DNA from: MFZZ01 sp964610165
GTDB taxonomy: Bacteria; Patescibacteriota; Microgenomatia; UBA1406; GWC2-37-13
Reading direction: 5' to 3'
Length of the DNA: 10,794 nucleotides
Assembly: GCA_964610165.1 (NCBI GenBank)
Contig: CAZSUZ010000036.1
Location: 1-10,794, forward strand
Shown piece by piece: positions 5,377 through 10,705 of the stretch. Position 1 is the first letter of the stretch, and every line of letters begins with the position of its first letter. The position numbers were made by a program, and so were the translations under genes. Below the pieces are notes generated by a model, which saw only the letters and a list, made by a program, of their open reading frames with translations, ran no database searches and was not told where the DNA came from.

Positions 5377-6132
5377 TTAAAATGTTATTCTTTTATTAAT
5401 AGATATACTATCAGGGTTGAAAATAACATAATTTTCGCCACCATCATAATAAATAACTCCATCAATACCACTTCTATATAAAAAAGAAGATTTATCTTTT
5501 TGTGGCATTTTTAACGAACCATAAAAATCTTCACCATTTTTAATAATTCTATCATTTATCTTAATGATTTCATCAATTACAATATCAATCTCTATATTTT
5601 CTTTTTGTGCTTGTTTTTTTACTTTCTCAACCTGTTCTAATAAAATAGGTTTATTCCAATAAATAAAATCATCACCTGTTACATTTACTTCATATACAAA
5701 TCTACTTCTTGTTAATTTTAAAGTGTTGGAGTTTTTAATGAAATTATATTCTTTTTCTGTTATCTTATTTTCTTGATATAATTTATCAATATGAGTTTTT
5801 AATATATGAAGTAATAAATCGGGTTTATTACCATGTAAATCAACAGCATTTGTTAAGAATTTTTCAATAATTTCAGATTGTTTAATACCATCTATAACAA
5901 CATTTGCTTTTTTCTCTAAACTTTTAGCCCAACCTTTTGCGTTTTGTTTGGTATTTGTTAAATATATACCATAACCAAAACCAGCGTTTCCAATTCCACT
6001 GCCAATAAAATCATCAGAAAAGTTATCAAATTCAACACCGCTTCCATGAAATGCTACAAAATTTTCGTTTATTATTTTTTGTTCATTCAAATATTCTCTT
6101 ATTGTAGTTGCTATAAATTTTCTCAATTCCAT
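5377..6132 (-). CDS. ADP-ribosyltransferase-like protein (phage/polyvalent ART fold)
   Basis: The 251-aa protein opens with a helix LRKFIATTIREYLNEQ (3-18), then AFHGSGVEFDNFSDD (27-41) and GFGYGIYLTNTKQNA (51-65). Near the end it has SGIDGVIYYDGGENYVIFNP. The HGSxxxFxxF, G(F/Y)G.GIYLT and GIDGxxY...NYVIFxP blocks form the NAD-binding core pattern of ADP-ribosyltransferases found in phage polyvalent proteins and toxins (H, Y and a late acidic/polar residue). Such enzymes attach ADP-ribose from NAD to protein or nucleic-acid targets; the target here is unknown. The middle (about 75-200) is charged and helical and may be a target- or partner-binding insert. It is the sole gene of its cassette, with no immunity gene beside it. 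ATG 6132 lies 72 nt from the cassette edge behind an A/T-rich leader. Confidence 0.75.
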   Translation of the reverse strand: MELRKFIATTIREYLNEQKIINENFVAFHGSGVEFDNFSDDFIGSGIGNAGFGYGIYLTNTKQNAKGWAKSLEKKANVVIDGIKQSEIIEKFLTNAVDLHGNKPDLLLHILKTHIDKLYQENKITEKEYNFIKNSNTLKLTRSRFVYEVNVTGDDFIYWNKPILLEQVEKVKKQAQKENIEIDIVIDEIIKINDRIIKNGEDFYGSLKMPQKDKSSFLYRSGIDGVIYYDGGENYVIFNPDSISINKRITF

Positions 6133-6195
6133 TTGTTTCTTTTTTATTTATATATAAATATTACAAATTTAAAATTCTACTAAACAAACCGTACT

Positions 6196-6292
6196 GGTGC
6201 TAACAAGGTGTATAAGAAAGTTTGCTATCAAGTTCAGTGATAATTTGAAAGTTCATCTAAGCAAACCTTCTCATACACCCAATCGTTAGTAG
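6196..6292. repeat. attC-like site 3
   Basis: GGTGCTAAC ends at 6204, then 2 nt, a left stem at 6207-6226, a right stem at 6260-6279, the 5-nt spacer CAATC, and GTTA at 6285. The 20-bp stem is complete except A/C at positions 8 and 13. The edge complements GTTAGCACC at 5333, extending to 13 of 14 bases. Confidence 0.88.
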
Positions 6293-6459
6293 CAATGCCT
6301 AACAAACATCCTAAACTTCTTTTTACCATCTGTAAATTCTACAAATCCATTTTCCACAGGTAGCATTTTCATTGTAAATTCATTGCCATTGCATTTTACA
6401 CCTTCTATTGGCTCATCATCATCAAACTGAAAATATAATGCTACCTGTTCATTTTGCAC
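6286..6459 (-). CDS. Cassette protein of 57 aa, unknown; intron inserted just upstream
   Basis: The exon-derived frame starts near the reconstructed cassette edge. GTG at 6459 gives MQNEQVALYFQFDDDEP and the chain ends RMFVRHCY, with the TAA stop taken from the GTTA core itself (6286-6288). An ATG at 6549 extends the frame, but those residues are translated from group II intron domains V and VI and cannot be native. The sequence looks like a small beta-rich fold (ALYFQFDDDEP, FTMKMLPVENGFVEFTDG). As with the methyltransferase cassette, no ATG lies near the edge. Function unknown; the intron separates the gene from any upstream promoter unless it splices. Confidence 0.5.
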   Translation of the reverse strand: MQNEQVALYFQFDDDEPIEGVKCNGNEFTMKMLPVENGFVEFTDGKKKFRMFVRHCY

Positions 6460-6462
6460 AAT

Positions 6463-6475
6463 GGCACTGCTACTA
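6463..6475. repeat. attC-like site 4, left fragment (split by group II intron)
   Basis: GCACTGCTACTA is the start of a right-edge core. Joined across the intron to AC at 7135-7136 it gives CTACTAAC, the complement of GTTAGTAG at this cassette's left edge (6285), with 14 of 15 bases matching when extended. Confidence 0.8.
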
Positions 6476-7134
6476 ATCGAGTAGCCCGCCCTACTCCCAA
6501 ATGGGAATAGGGTTAGGCTCTCACACCACCGTACATGCGGGTCTCGCATACGGCGGTTCGTAAGTCATCAGATAAAATGCTCTTTACACCATTCTATCTT
6601 ATTCGGATACTTTAATCAGGAGCTATGTCGAAACATTCTCAAGTTTATTTCCCGAAAACTTACGTTCAGTCCTTCCTCCTTTCGTGAGACCATCTGTGTT
6701 TTAATTTATTTTCACACAGCTCGTATCAATGAGTACTATGACCTCTGCTGACTTCTTCATCGCTAACTCGTAGCATTGAAGACCTCCCCCGGTAAGAGCG
6801 TGTTCCTTCTGTTGATTCCTGTTACATCTACCAATTAAAATTTTTTTGTATTCTTTGGACGTCACAATGGTGTGTTTGCTCATCCATTTTAATTAGCCTC
6901 TTATGTACTTCCTGTTCGTCAGTACCAACTTTTGCAGGCTCGCTTCCTTCAGTGCTGAAATCACTTTCAACCACCTTGCGACTTGCTAAATTTTCGGAGC
7001 GTTACCTCCGCAATTAAGGGACTTGCACCCTCTGGAACATTTCACCCACCGTTTGCTTTTCTGAAATTTAATTTGCACTTTTAAACTTTTTGAATAGCTT
7101 GCGGCAGGTGCGACACCGCTCATGCGGGGCGCAC
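6476..7134 (-). ncRNA. Group II intron without reverse-transcriptase ORF, inserted in an attC core
   Basis: On the minus strand the element begins GTGCGCCCCGC at 7134. It carries the GAAGCGAGCC...ACTGACGAACAGGAAGT block typical of group II ribozymes (about 6895-6950). A domain V hairpin lies at about 6525-6559 (GCCGTATG and CATGTACGGTGGT around a short loop), and a domain VI hairpin at 6489-6512 precedes a 3' end CTACTCGAT. The reverse-transcriptase/maturase gene expected in domain IV is missing. A 15-codon tail reading NKIEWCKEHFI then TGA (6568-6615) looks like the end of a deleted maturase. The intron is therefore probably a trans-mobilised or decayed copy. Removing it restores an attC-like site with the exact 2-nt and 5-nt spacers. 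The boundaries are set by that reconstruction; a one- or two-base shift is possible. Confidence 0.85.
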
Positions 7135-7252
7135 ACAACAAATATAAGCAATTATTTTTAGTGTTCCAAATAAATGTTGTCCGTTAATATTAAGTTTATC
7201 TTTTCAATTTAAGTTTTCGTTAATAACTGCTTATATTTGCAAACGTTAGCAG
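7135..7252. repeat. attC-like site 4, main part
   Basis: After AC of the split core come 2 nt, a left stem at 7139-7156, a right stem at 7222-7239, the 5-nt spacer CAAAC, and GTTA at 7245. The 18-bp stem is perfect except A/C at position 13. On the minus strand the stem contains TATATTTG, a match to the Bacteroidota -7 box. Confidence 0.85.
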
Positions 7253-7257
7253 TAATA

Positions 7258-7515
7258 TCATTTTTGTTCATACGTAACCCAACCATTTTGTTTTAATTCA
7301 GTTGCGTATTCATGAATTAACTTATACTGCTCATATTGTTCGTCTGTGCAATGATATGAGTTGAATTTATGCAAAAACATTTCATATACAATCATTTCAA
7401 CGATTTTAGGTGTTCCTGAATAAGCACTCATTAATGTTTTATAATTATTTTCTTGACCAAATGTTTTTGCGAAAAACAAAATGGCATTTTCTACTTGTTC
7501 TTTACTTGCTTTCAT
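7258..7515 (-). CDS. Cassette protein of 85 aa, helical, unknown
   Basis: ATG at 7515 opens MKASKEQVENAILFFAKTF. Most of the chain looks alpha-helical (KIVEMIVYEMFLHKF; DEQYEQYKLIHEYATELKQNGW), rich in Tyr, Glu and Lys, with a single Cys (about 56). There are no membrane segments. The start is 44 nt from the cassette edge, behind the A/T-rich leader shared by these cassettes, and the stop lies 10 nt from the left GTTA core. The gene alone fills its cassette. Similar compact helical proteins include antitoxins and small phage regulators, but no family is recognised. Confidence 0.65.
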   Translation of the reverse strand: MKASKEQVENAILFFAKTFGQENNYKTLMSAYSGTPKIVEMIVYEMFLHKFNSYHCTDEQYEQYKLIHEYATELKQNGWVTYEQK

Positions 7516-7549
7516 ATTTTAAAATTTATCGTTAAACAAAAATGATACA

Positions 7550-7608
7550 TACTGCTAACAGCGTATAAAAAACATTAAAACGATTTTTTATACGCAAAAC
7601 GTTATGCA
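7550..7608. repeat. attC-like site 5 (shortest, perfect stem)
   Basis: TGCTAAC ends at 7559, then 1 nt, a perfect 12-bp stem (7561-7572 with 7584-7595), an 11-nt loop, the 5-nt spacer AAAAC, and GTTA at 7601. At about 55 nt it resembles the short attC sites of resistance cassettes. Its edge pairs with the 7245 edge over 10 bp, a one-base bulge, then 13 bp more. Confidence 0.85.
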
Positions 7609-7617
7609 CAATAAAAA

Positions 7618-7833
7618 TTACTTGCCTATCTGTATCTCATAATTTTCCCAACTATTAGAAGTTCCGCACTCTAAGTATCCGCTTGTATGTTTAAGCACAC
7701 AGCCTTTTTCTTTTATAGCTTCTACAAATATACCTAATGCCTTTTGCTCTAATGCACTGCTTTTGTCGTGGTGCTTAAACTTTATGCAAGGTCTTCCGTT
7801 GCTGTCCAAATTCAATTCAAATTCTGCTTTCAT
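7618..7833 (-). CDS. Cassette protein of 71 aa, unknown
   Basis: ATG at 7833 gives MKAEFELNLDSNGRPCIKF, a likely beta hairpin. A helix (SALEQKALGIFVEAIKEKG) follows, then a second strand region (CVLKHTSGYLECGTSNSWENYEI), a compact beta-beta-alpha-beta arrangement. Three cysteines are present without a metal-binding spacing that I recognise. The start lies 26 nt from the cassette edge and the stop 14 nt from the left GTTA core, leaving almost no non-coding DNA. No function is assigned. Confidence 0.65.
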   Translation of the reverse strand: MKAEFELNLDSNGRPCIKFKHHDKSSALEQKALGIFVEAIKEKGCVLKHTSGYLECGTSNSWENYEIQIGK

Positions 7834-7850
7834 GTCCGTAATTTTTACAG

Positions 7851-7945
7851 ATGCCTAACATGCGGTAAAAGTAAGCCGCAGAAAGGCTGTTACTAAATTT
7901 GAGCAGTCTACAAAGCGGCCTACTCTTACCGCTGTCCGTTATATT
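7851..7945. repeat. attC-like site 6
   Basis: GCCTAAC ends at 7859, then 2 nt, a left stem at 7862-7879, a right stem at 7915-7932, the 5-nt spacer TGTCC, and GTTA at 7938. The 18-bp GC-rich stem has A/C only at positions 8 and 13. Its edge agrees less well with the 7601 edge (GTTATGC) than at other cassettes, although TAAAAATTAC further in is complementary. Confidence 0.87.
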
Positions 7946-7963
7946 CAATATCAAAAATTTTAT
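7938..7963. repeat. Cassette terminal inverted repeat, left arm (partner 8213-8238)
   Basis: This 26-bp arm matches the complement of 8213-8238 at 24 positions. Both differences are C/A-type on the plus strand and G.T wobbles on the minus strand. It is the clearest example of terminal repeats extending far beyond the 7-nt R'/R'' cores of ordinary integrons. Confidence 0.9.
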
Positions 7964-8193
7964 GAGATATTTATTTCAACCATTTTAGTTGATAACTTAC
8001 TACTATCATTAAAAAATGTGTTATTTGTGTTTTTAAATTCTTTAATCACTCTATCCAATTCAGATTTAGCATACATTTCATCGTGATAAAACACAGCACC
8101 TCTAATCTTAGACATAACACCATCTCTTTGACCTAAATAACATTCACCAAGTTCAGTTTGAACACAAATAACAAATGCTTGATTATCTTTCAT
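7960..8193 (-). CDS. Cassette protein of 77 aa, unknown
   Basis: ATG at 8193 opens MKDNQAFVICVQTELGECYL. A basic turn RDGVMSKIRGAV follows, then a helix (AKSELDRVIKEFKNTNN) and a final strand KMVEINIS. The two early Cys (10 and 18) are not in a clear motif. The gene is bracketed by the longest cassette-end inverted repeat in the array: 7938-7963 pairs with 8213-8238 over 24 of 26 positions. In a transcript the leader and the trailer, including the stop codon, could therefore pair. No family is recognised. Confidence 0.65.
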   Translation of the reverse strand: MKDNQAFVICVQTELGECYLGQRDGVMSKIRGAVFYHDEMYAKSELDRVIKEFKNTNNTFFNDSSKLSTKMVEINIS

Positions 8194-8212
8194 AATTTTA
8201 ATTTTTAAAGGT

Positions 8213-8238
8213 ATAAAATTTTTGATACTAAATATAAC
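8213..8238. repeat. Cassette terminal inverted repeat, right arm (partner 7938-7963)
   Basis: This right arm ends in TATAAC, the core of attC-like site 7. It lies in the leader of the 77-aa gene, just upstream of its start codon. Confidence 0.9.
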
Positions 8239-8318
8239 AACAAATATAAGAAATAAATTTTAATTTATCTAATTTTTATAGGAAAAATTTACTTCTCATA
8301 TTTGCGATCGTTATCGGC
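8231..8318. repeat. attC-like site 7
   Basis: AATATAAC ends at 8238, then 2 nt, a left stem at 8241-8260, a right stem at 8285-8304, the 5-nt spacer CGATC, and GTTA at 8310. The 20-bp stem has A/C at positions 8 and 13 only. The minus strand of the stem contains TATATTTG. Confidence 0.88.
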
Positions 8319-8322
8319 AACC

Positions 8323-8532
8323 TTAAAGAAGCCTACGTAAGTCCTCAATTATTCCATTAAAAATATGGATATTTTGGTCTAATAACTGATGTTGAACTGC
8401 ATTCGTTAAAGGTGTTTCTTTCTGCAAGTACTCTTGTTGTCGTTTTGTATTTTCATACTTTGAGATTAATATCTCGATTGGGTCTGCATCGTATTCTAAT
8501 GCGTTTGCCATTGCTAAATTTCCGTCACACAT
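8323..8532 (-). CDS. Cassette protein of 69 aa, helical/coiled-coil-like, unknown
   Basis: ATG at 8532 opens MCDGNLAMANALEYDADP. The rest looks helical (IEILISKYENTKRQQEYLQK; QHQLLDQNIHIFNGIIEDLRRLL), with hydrophobic spacing that would suit a helical hairpin or coiled coil and an acidic N-terminal part. There are no membrane segments. The start is 50 nt from the cassette edge and the stop 10 nt from the left core. The function is not recognised; small helical partners of this size include antitoxins and phage accessory proteins. Confidence 0.6.
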   Translation of the reverse strand: MCDGNLAMANALEYDADPIEILISKYENTKRQQEYLQKETPLTNAVQHQLLDQNIHIFNGIIEDLRRLL

Positions 8533-8571
8533 AATATTTTAGTTTTTAAGTTTATAATTAGATTAAAAAGG

Positions 8572-8671
8572 CAGCCGATAACACGCAATATAAAAAATTG
8601 GCTATCAGCGTTTGCGGTAAATTGAAAGTGACTACAAAGCCAACTTTTCATATTGCCGTCCGTTAGGCAAC
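8572..8671. repeat. attC-like site 8
   Basis: CCGATAAC ends at 8582, then 2 nt, a left stem at 8585-8603, a right stem at 8638-8656, the 5-nt spacer CGTCC, and GTTA at 8662. The 19-bp stem has A/C at positions 8 and 13 only. CCGATAAC complements GTTATCGG at this cassette's left edge (8310). Confidence 0.88.
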
Positions 8672-8673
8672 AT

Positions 8674-8883
8674 TTAAGAAATGAGCTTCATGTCAGTTAT
8701 TGAACAATAAAAATCTTCCCATTCGTTACCTTTATTTCCATTTTTATTTAAATCTTCATGTATATAATCATAACAGTCTTTAGGAGTTTTTTCTTTTTCA
8801 AATTCATACAAAGCACACTTATGTGGATATATTGCTGTTCCTCTGTGTGGTTGCCAAATATAATTTACTAAATAATATTTCAT
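8674..8883 (-). CDS. Cassette protein of 69 aa, aromatic-rich, unknown
   Basis: ATG at 8883 opens MKYYLVNYIWQPHRGTAIYP. The segment KCALYEFEKEKTPKDCYDYI follows, then an acidic, Gly/Asn-rich region (HEDLNKNGNKGNEWEDFYC) and ITDMKLIS. Three Cys and many Tyr and Trp suggest a compact fold. The start lies only 20 nt from the cassette edge GTTAGGCAAC, so a promoter within the cassette is unlikely and transcription must come from the preceding site or further upstream. No family is recognised. Confidence 0.62.
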   Translation of the reverse strand: MKYYLVNYIWQPHRGTAIYPHKCALYEFEKEKTPKDCYDYIHEDLNKNGNKGNEWEDFYCSITDMKLIS

Positions 8884-8893
8884 AATTAAAAAC

Positions 8894-9024
8894 GTTGCCT
8901 AACACACGGTAGCAGTAATACGGGTGTTAGTGGTTATTTGAAATATACTGCATTTTAATAATTTCTGTGTAACTTGATAGCTTTGTGCGGTTAAATCCCG
9001 TACTTCTGCTGCCGTCAAACGTTA
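8894..9024. repeat. attC-like site 9, abuts scaffold gap
   Basis: GTTGCCTAAC ends at 8903, then 2 nt, a left stem at 8906-8924, a right stem at 8997-9015, the 5-nt spacer CAAAC, and GTTA at 9021. The 19-bp stem has three imperfect positions, including A/C at position 13. The sequence after GTTA is lost in the gap. Confidence 0.85.
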
Positions 9025-9124
9025 NNNNNNNNNNNNNNNNNNNNNNNNNNNNNNNNNNNNNNNNNNNNNNNNNNNNNNNNNNNNNNNNNNNNNNNNNNNN
9101 NNNNNNNNNNNNNNNNNNNNNNNN
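9025..9124. other. Scaffold gap, 100 N
   Basis: Exactly 100 N separate GTTA (9021-9024) from CGTTA (9125-9129), the usual placeholder for a gap of unknown size. Both contig ends stop at the same recombination core, so the gap may hide one or more cassettes, or nothing beyond a 5-base overlap. Confidence 0.95.
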
Positions 9125-9138
9125 CGTTACCTGCCATT

Positions 9139-9963
9139 TTAAGCGACAACATCCGAAACATTCAAAATTGGTTCAGCATCGTAAAAAATGACATCTTCTT
9201 TGTTTCCAATCTTACTGAAAATAGGATATTCAATTTCTTTAATAACCGACCTTTCAATAATCAAGTTTGGATTTTTGTGTGCTTGGTGCATTGGCGGCAA
9301 GTCTTTTAATTCATCTGCTGTAAATGGCTTTGAAGTCTTAATACGTTTTACATAAGTACCACGTTTTAACTTAACTTCTAAATCATTCCAGTTTACACCT
9401 TTTTCAAGCATCATTTTATCCTGCATTTCATTACCATTAAGGTTTTGAAGTTGCTTATGTGGGAATAAACTTTGAGCCAACATTGAAATACTGTTTTTTG
9501 TAGCATCGTTTTCACGCCACAGTAATTGAACACAAGCATCGTGTAATGTCGGTGTTTGGTAAATCCTGCAATCAAATACAGCTACTTTATCGTGTGTTGG
9601 TAAAAGTTCTTTACGTTTTTCATTAAAGAAGTTCACACACTTTGCAGTAAGTTTTGATAGTATCTTTTGCTTTTTCCCATCATTGTAAATTGCACTTTTT
9701 CTATCACCTGAGTAAAGCACCAAAGTGATTTCATCACTTTGCGTATAACCTACAACAGCGTTTGTTTCTTGAACTAAAAACTTTGTTGTTTCAGTCATTA
9801 GTTCAGTTAGTTTTTTATCAAAAGGTCTTTCTAATCCTTTTGTCCAGTTGTGAAAGTTATTACCATCTAATCTGATAATAACAGGTAGTGTAGGTATCAT
9901 AACTTCATTTGAGAAGTTTTTCTCAAGAAATTTGCACCAATCCCCAAGAGTATTAAAGTCCAT
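9139..9963 (-). CDS. Thg1-like tRNA-His guanylyltransferase family protein
   Basis: Thg1 enzymes add nucleotides to tRNA 5' ends in the 3'-5' direction. Bacterial and phage Thg1-like proteins mostly repair 5'-truncated tRNAs, whereas the eukaryotic enzyme adds G-1 to tRNA-His. The 274-aa protein shows IIRLDGNNFHNWTKGL with metal-binding Asp33, PFD (47-49), TTKFLVQETNAVVGYTQSDE with Asp77-Glu78, and EITLVLYSG. These are the two carboxylate motifs of the palm-like catalytic core. A middle block (FDCRIYQTPT; VQLLWRENDATKNSISM) also fits the family. Length is normal and the frame intact. ATG 9963 follows the stop of the homing endonuclease gene by one base. A second, diverged version of its first 12 codons lies at 10615-10650. 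It is carried in the cassette bounded by GTTACCTGCC (9126) and GGCAGGTAAC (10708-10717). Confidence 0.88.
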   Translation of the reverse strand: MDFNTLGDWCKFLEKNFSNEVMIPTLPVIIRLDGNNFHNWTKGLERPFDKKLTELMTETTKFLVQETNAVVGYTQSDEITLVLYSGDRKSAIYNDGKKQKILSKLTAKCVNFFNEKRKELLPTHDKVAVFDCRIYQTPTLHDACVQLLWRENDATKNSISMLAQSLFPHKQLQNLNGNEMQDKMMLEKGVNWNDLEVKLKRGTYVKRIKTSKPFTADELKDLPPMHQAHKNPNLIIERSVIKEIEYPIFSKIGNKEDVIFYDAEPILNVSDVVA

Positions 9964-9964
9964 A

Positions 9965-10591
9965 TTATTTATATTTAAAAATTAATTTTATACTTTTTGA
10001 TTTCTTTTTACCTGTAATTAATGAACTAAGATATTTATAAGGAATATTATTCATAAAACTTGCTTCTTTTAGACTTTCATATTCATCTAAAATATTCATA
10101 TCTAAGTCGTATTTTATTACAGCTTTTGATAAAGAGTTTCGAATTTTATTTTTTGTTAATTCAGATGGAGGTAATCTTTTTTTCTGACCTAAACTCATGT
10201 TCTTTCTTATATTATCATTAAAAACTTTACCTAAATTGTGTTTTGCATGATTTTTACTAATTTTGTTCTTCGTTTCTTCACTTCTTTTTATTCCTATTGG
10301 GCTACCAGCAATTTTACATAAATTGTAATGTGGTTTAAAAGTGTCAATATAATATTGTTCTTTTTCTATTAAACAATCTATTTCACAATATTCCAACACT
10401 ATAAAAACAAAACAAGATTTTCCATATTTGTTATATGAATTTTGTAGTGGCTTGTTATGATGTTTGTTTTTAGAAAGATTTGTAAAATGTGTTGCTTTTC
10501 TGTAATACAGACTTTTAGCACTACCTATATAAAACTTTTTATTTTTGGTATTTAAAATTTTATAAATACCAGCTAATTTTCTATTTTCCAT
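9965..10591 (-). CDS. GIY-YIG homing endonuclease with NUMOD-type DNA-binding repeats
   Basis: Starting at ATG 10591 the protein has 208 aa. GIY (8-10) and YIG (21-23) form the nuclease signature, followed by Arg31 and by Glu78 in IEKEQYYID, the usual catalytic residues, and HYN closes the domain. A linker then carries GIKRSEETKNKISKNH and SELTKNKIRNSLSK (NUMOD3-like helices), and AVIKYDLDMNILDEYESLKEA (NUMOD1-like). This is the layout of freestanding or intron-borne phage homing nucleases. The frame is open to ATG 10618, but that start lies in the thg1 remnant, and a TATATTTG -7 box sits between. The gene separates a 12-codon thg1 remnant from a complete thg1, so thg1 is its likely homing target. 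Confidence 0.87.
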   Translation of the reverse strand: MENRKLAGIYKILNTKNKKFYIGSAKSLYYRKATHFTNLSKNKHHNKPLQNSYNKYGKSCFVFIVLEYCEIDCLIEKEQYYIDTFKPHYNLCKIAGSPIGIKRSEETKNKISKNHAKHNLGKVFNDNIRKNMSLGQKKRLPPSELTKNKIRNSLSKAVIKYDLDMNILDEYESLKEASFMNNIPYKYLSSLITGKKKSKSIKLIFKYK

Positions 10592-10595
10592 AATA

Positions 10596-10603
10596 CAAAT
10601 ATA
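10596..10603 (-). promoter_or_regulatory. TATATTTG, candidate Bacteroidota -7 box for the GIY-YIG gene
   Basis: The minus strand reads TATATTTG, a full match to TAnnTTTG, ending 4 nt before ATG 10591. A transcript from it would have almost no leader, so it may instead serve an internal start. The -33 element was not clear. Confidence 0.35.
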
Positions 10604-10614
10604 CACGAAATAAA

Positions 10615-10650
10615 CCATTTACACCAATCGCCTAATGTTTCAAAATCCAT
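10615..10650 (-). pseudogene. Orphaned 5' end of a thg1 gene (12 codons)
   Basis: ATG 10650 opens MDFETLGDWCKW, homologous to MDFNTLGDWCKF at the start of the intact thg1 (9963), with mostly synonymous base differences. Reading then runs into the homing endonuclease leader. The ATG lies about 65 nt from the cassette edge, the normal place for a cassette start codon, so this is probably the original thg1 start, cut off when the endonuclease gene arrived with a donor copy of thg1. Confidence 0.75.
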
Positions 10651-10705
10651 AATTTTATTTTTTATTTGTTTATAATTTAATTTTTGACGAACCGACCGAG
10701 AAAAA

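Noticed and set aside
6460..6549. N-terminal extension of the 57-aa cassette protein (MRDPHVRWCESL...)
   Set aside because: These codons come from intron domains V and VI, so they are not part of the native protein.
6701..6883. 60-codon frame inside the group II intron
   Set aside because: It falls in conserved ribozyme sequence (domains I-III region) and has no reverse-transcriptase motifs; it is a chance frame in structured RNA.
4732..9024. CRISPR array
   Set aside because: Repeats are 55-135 nt folded sites with differing sequence, spaced by whole genes; there are no identical short repeats or spacers of constant length.
8985..9191. 68-codon plus-strand frame
   Set aside because: It spans the run of N and is not a continuous sequence.
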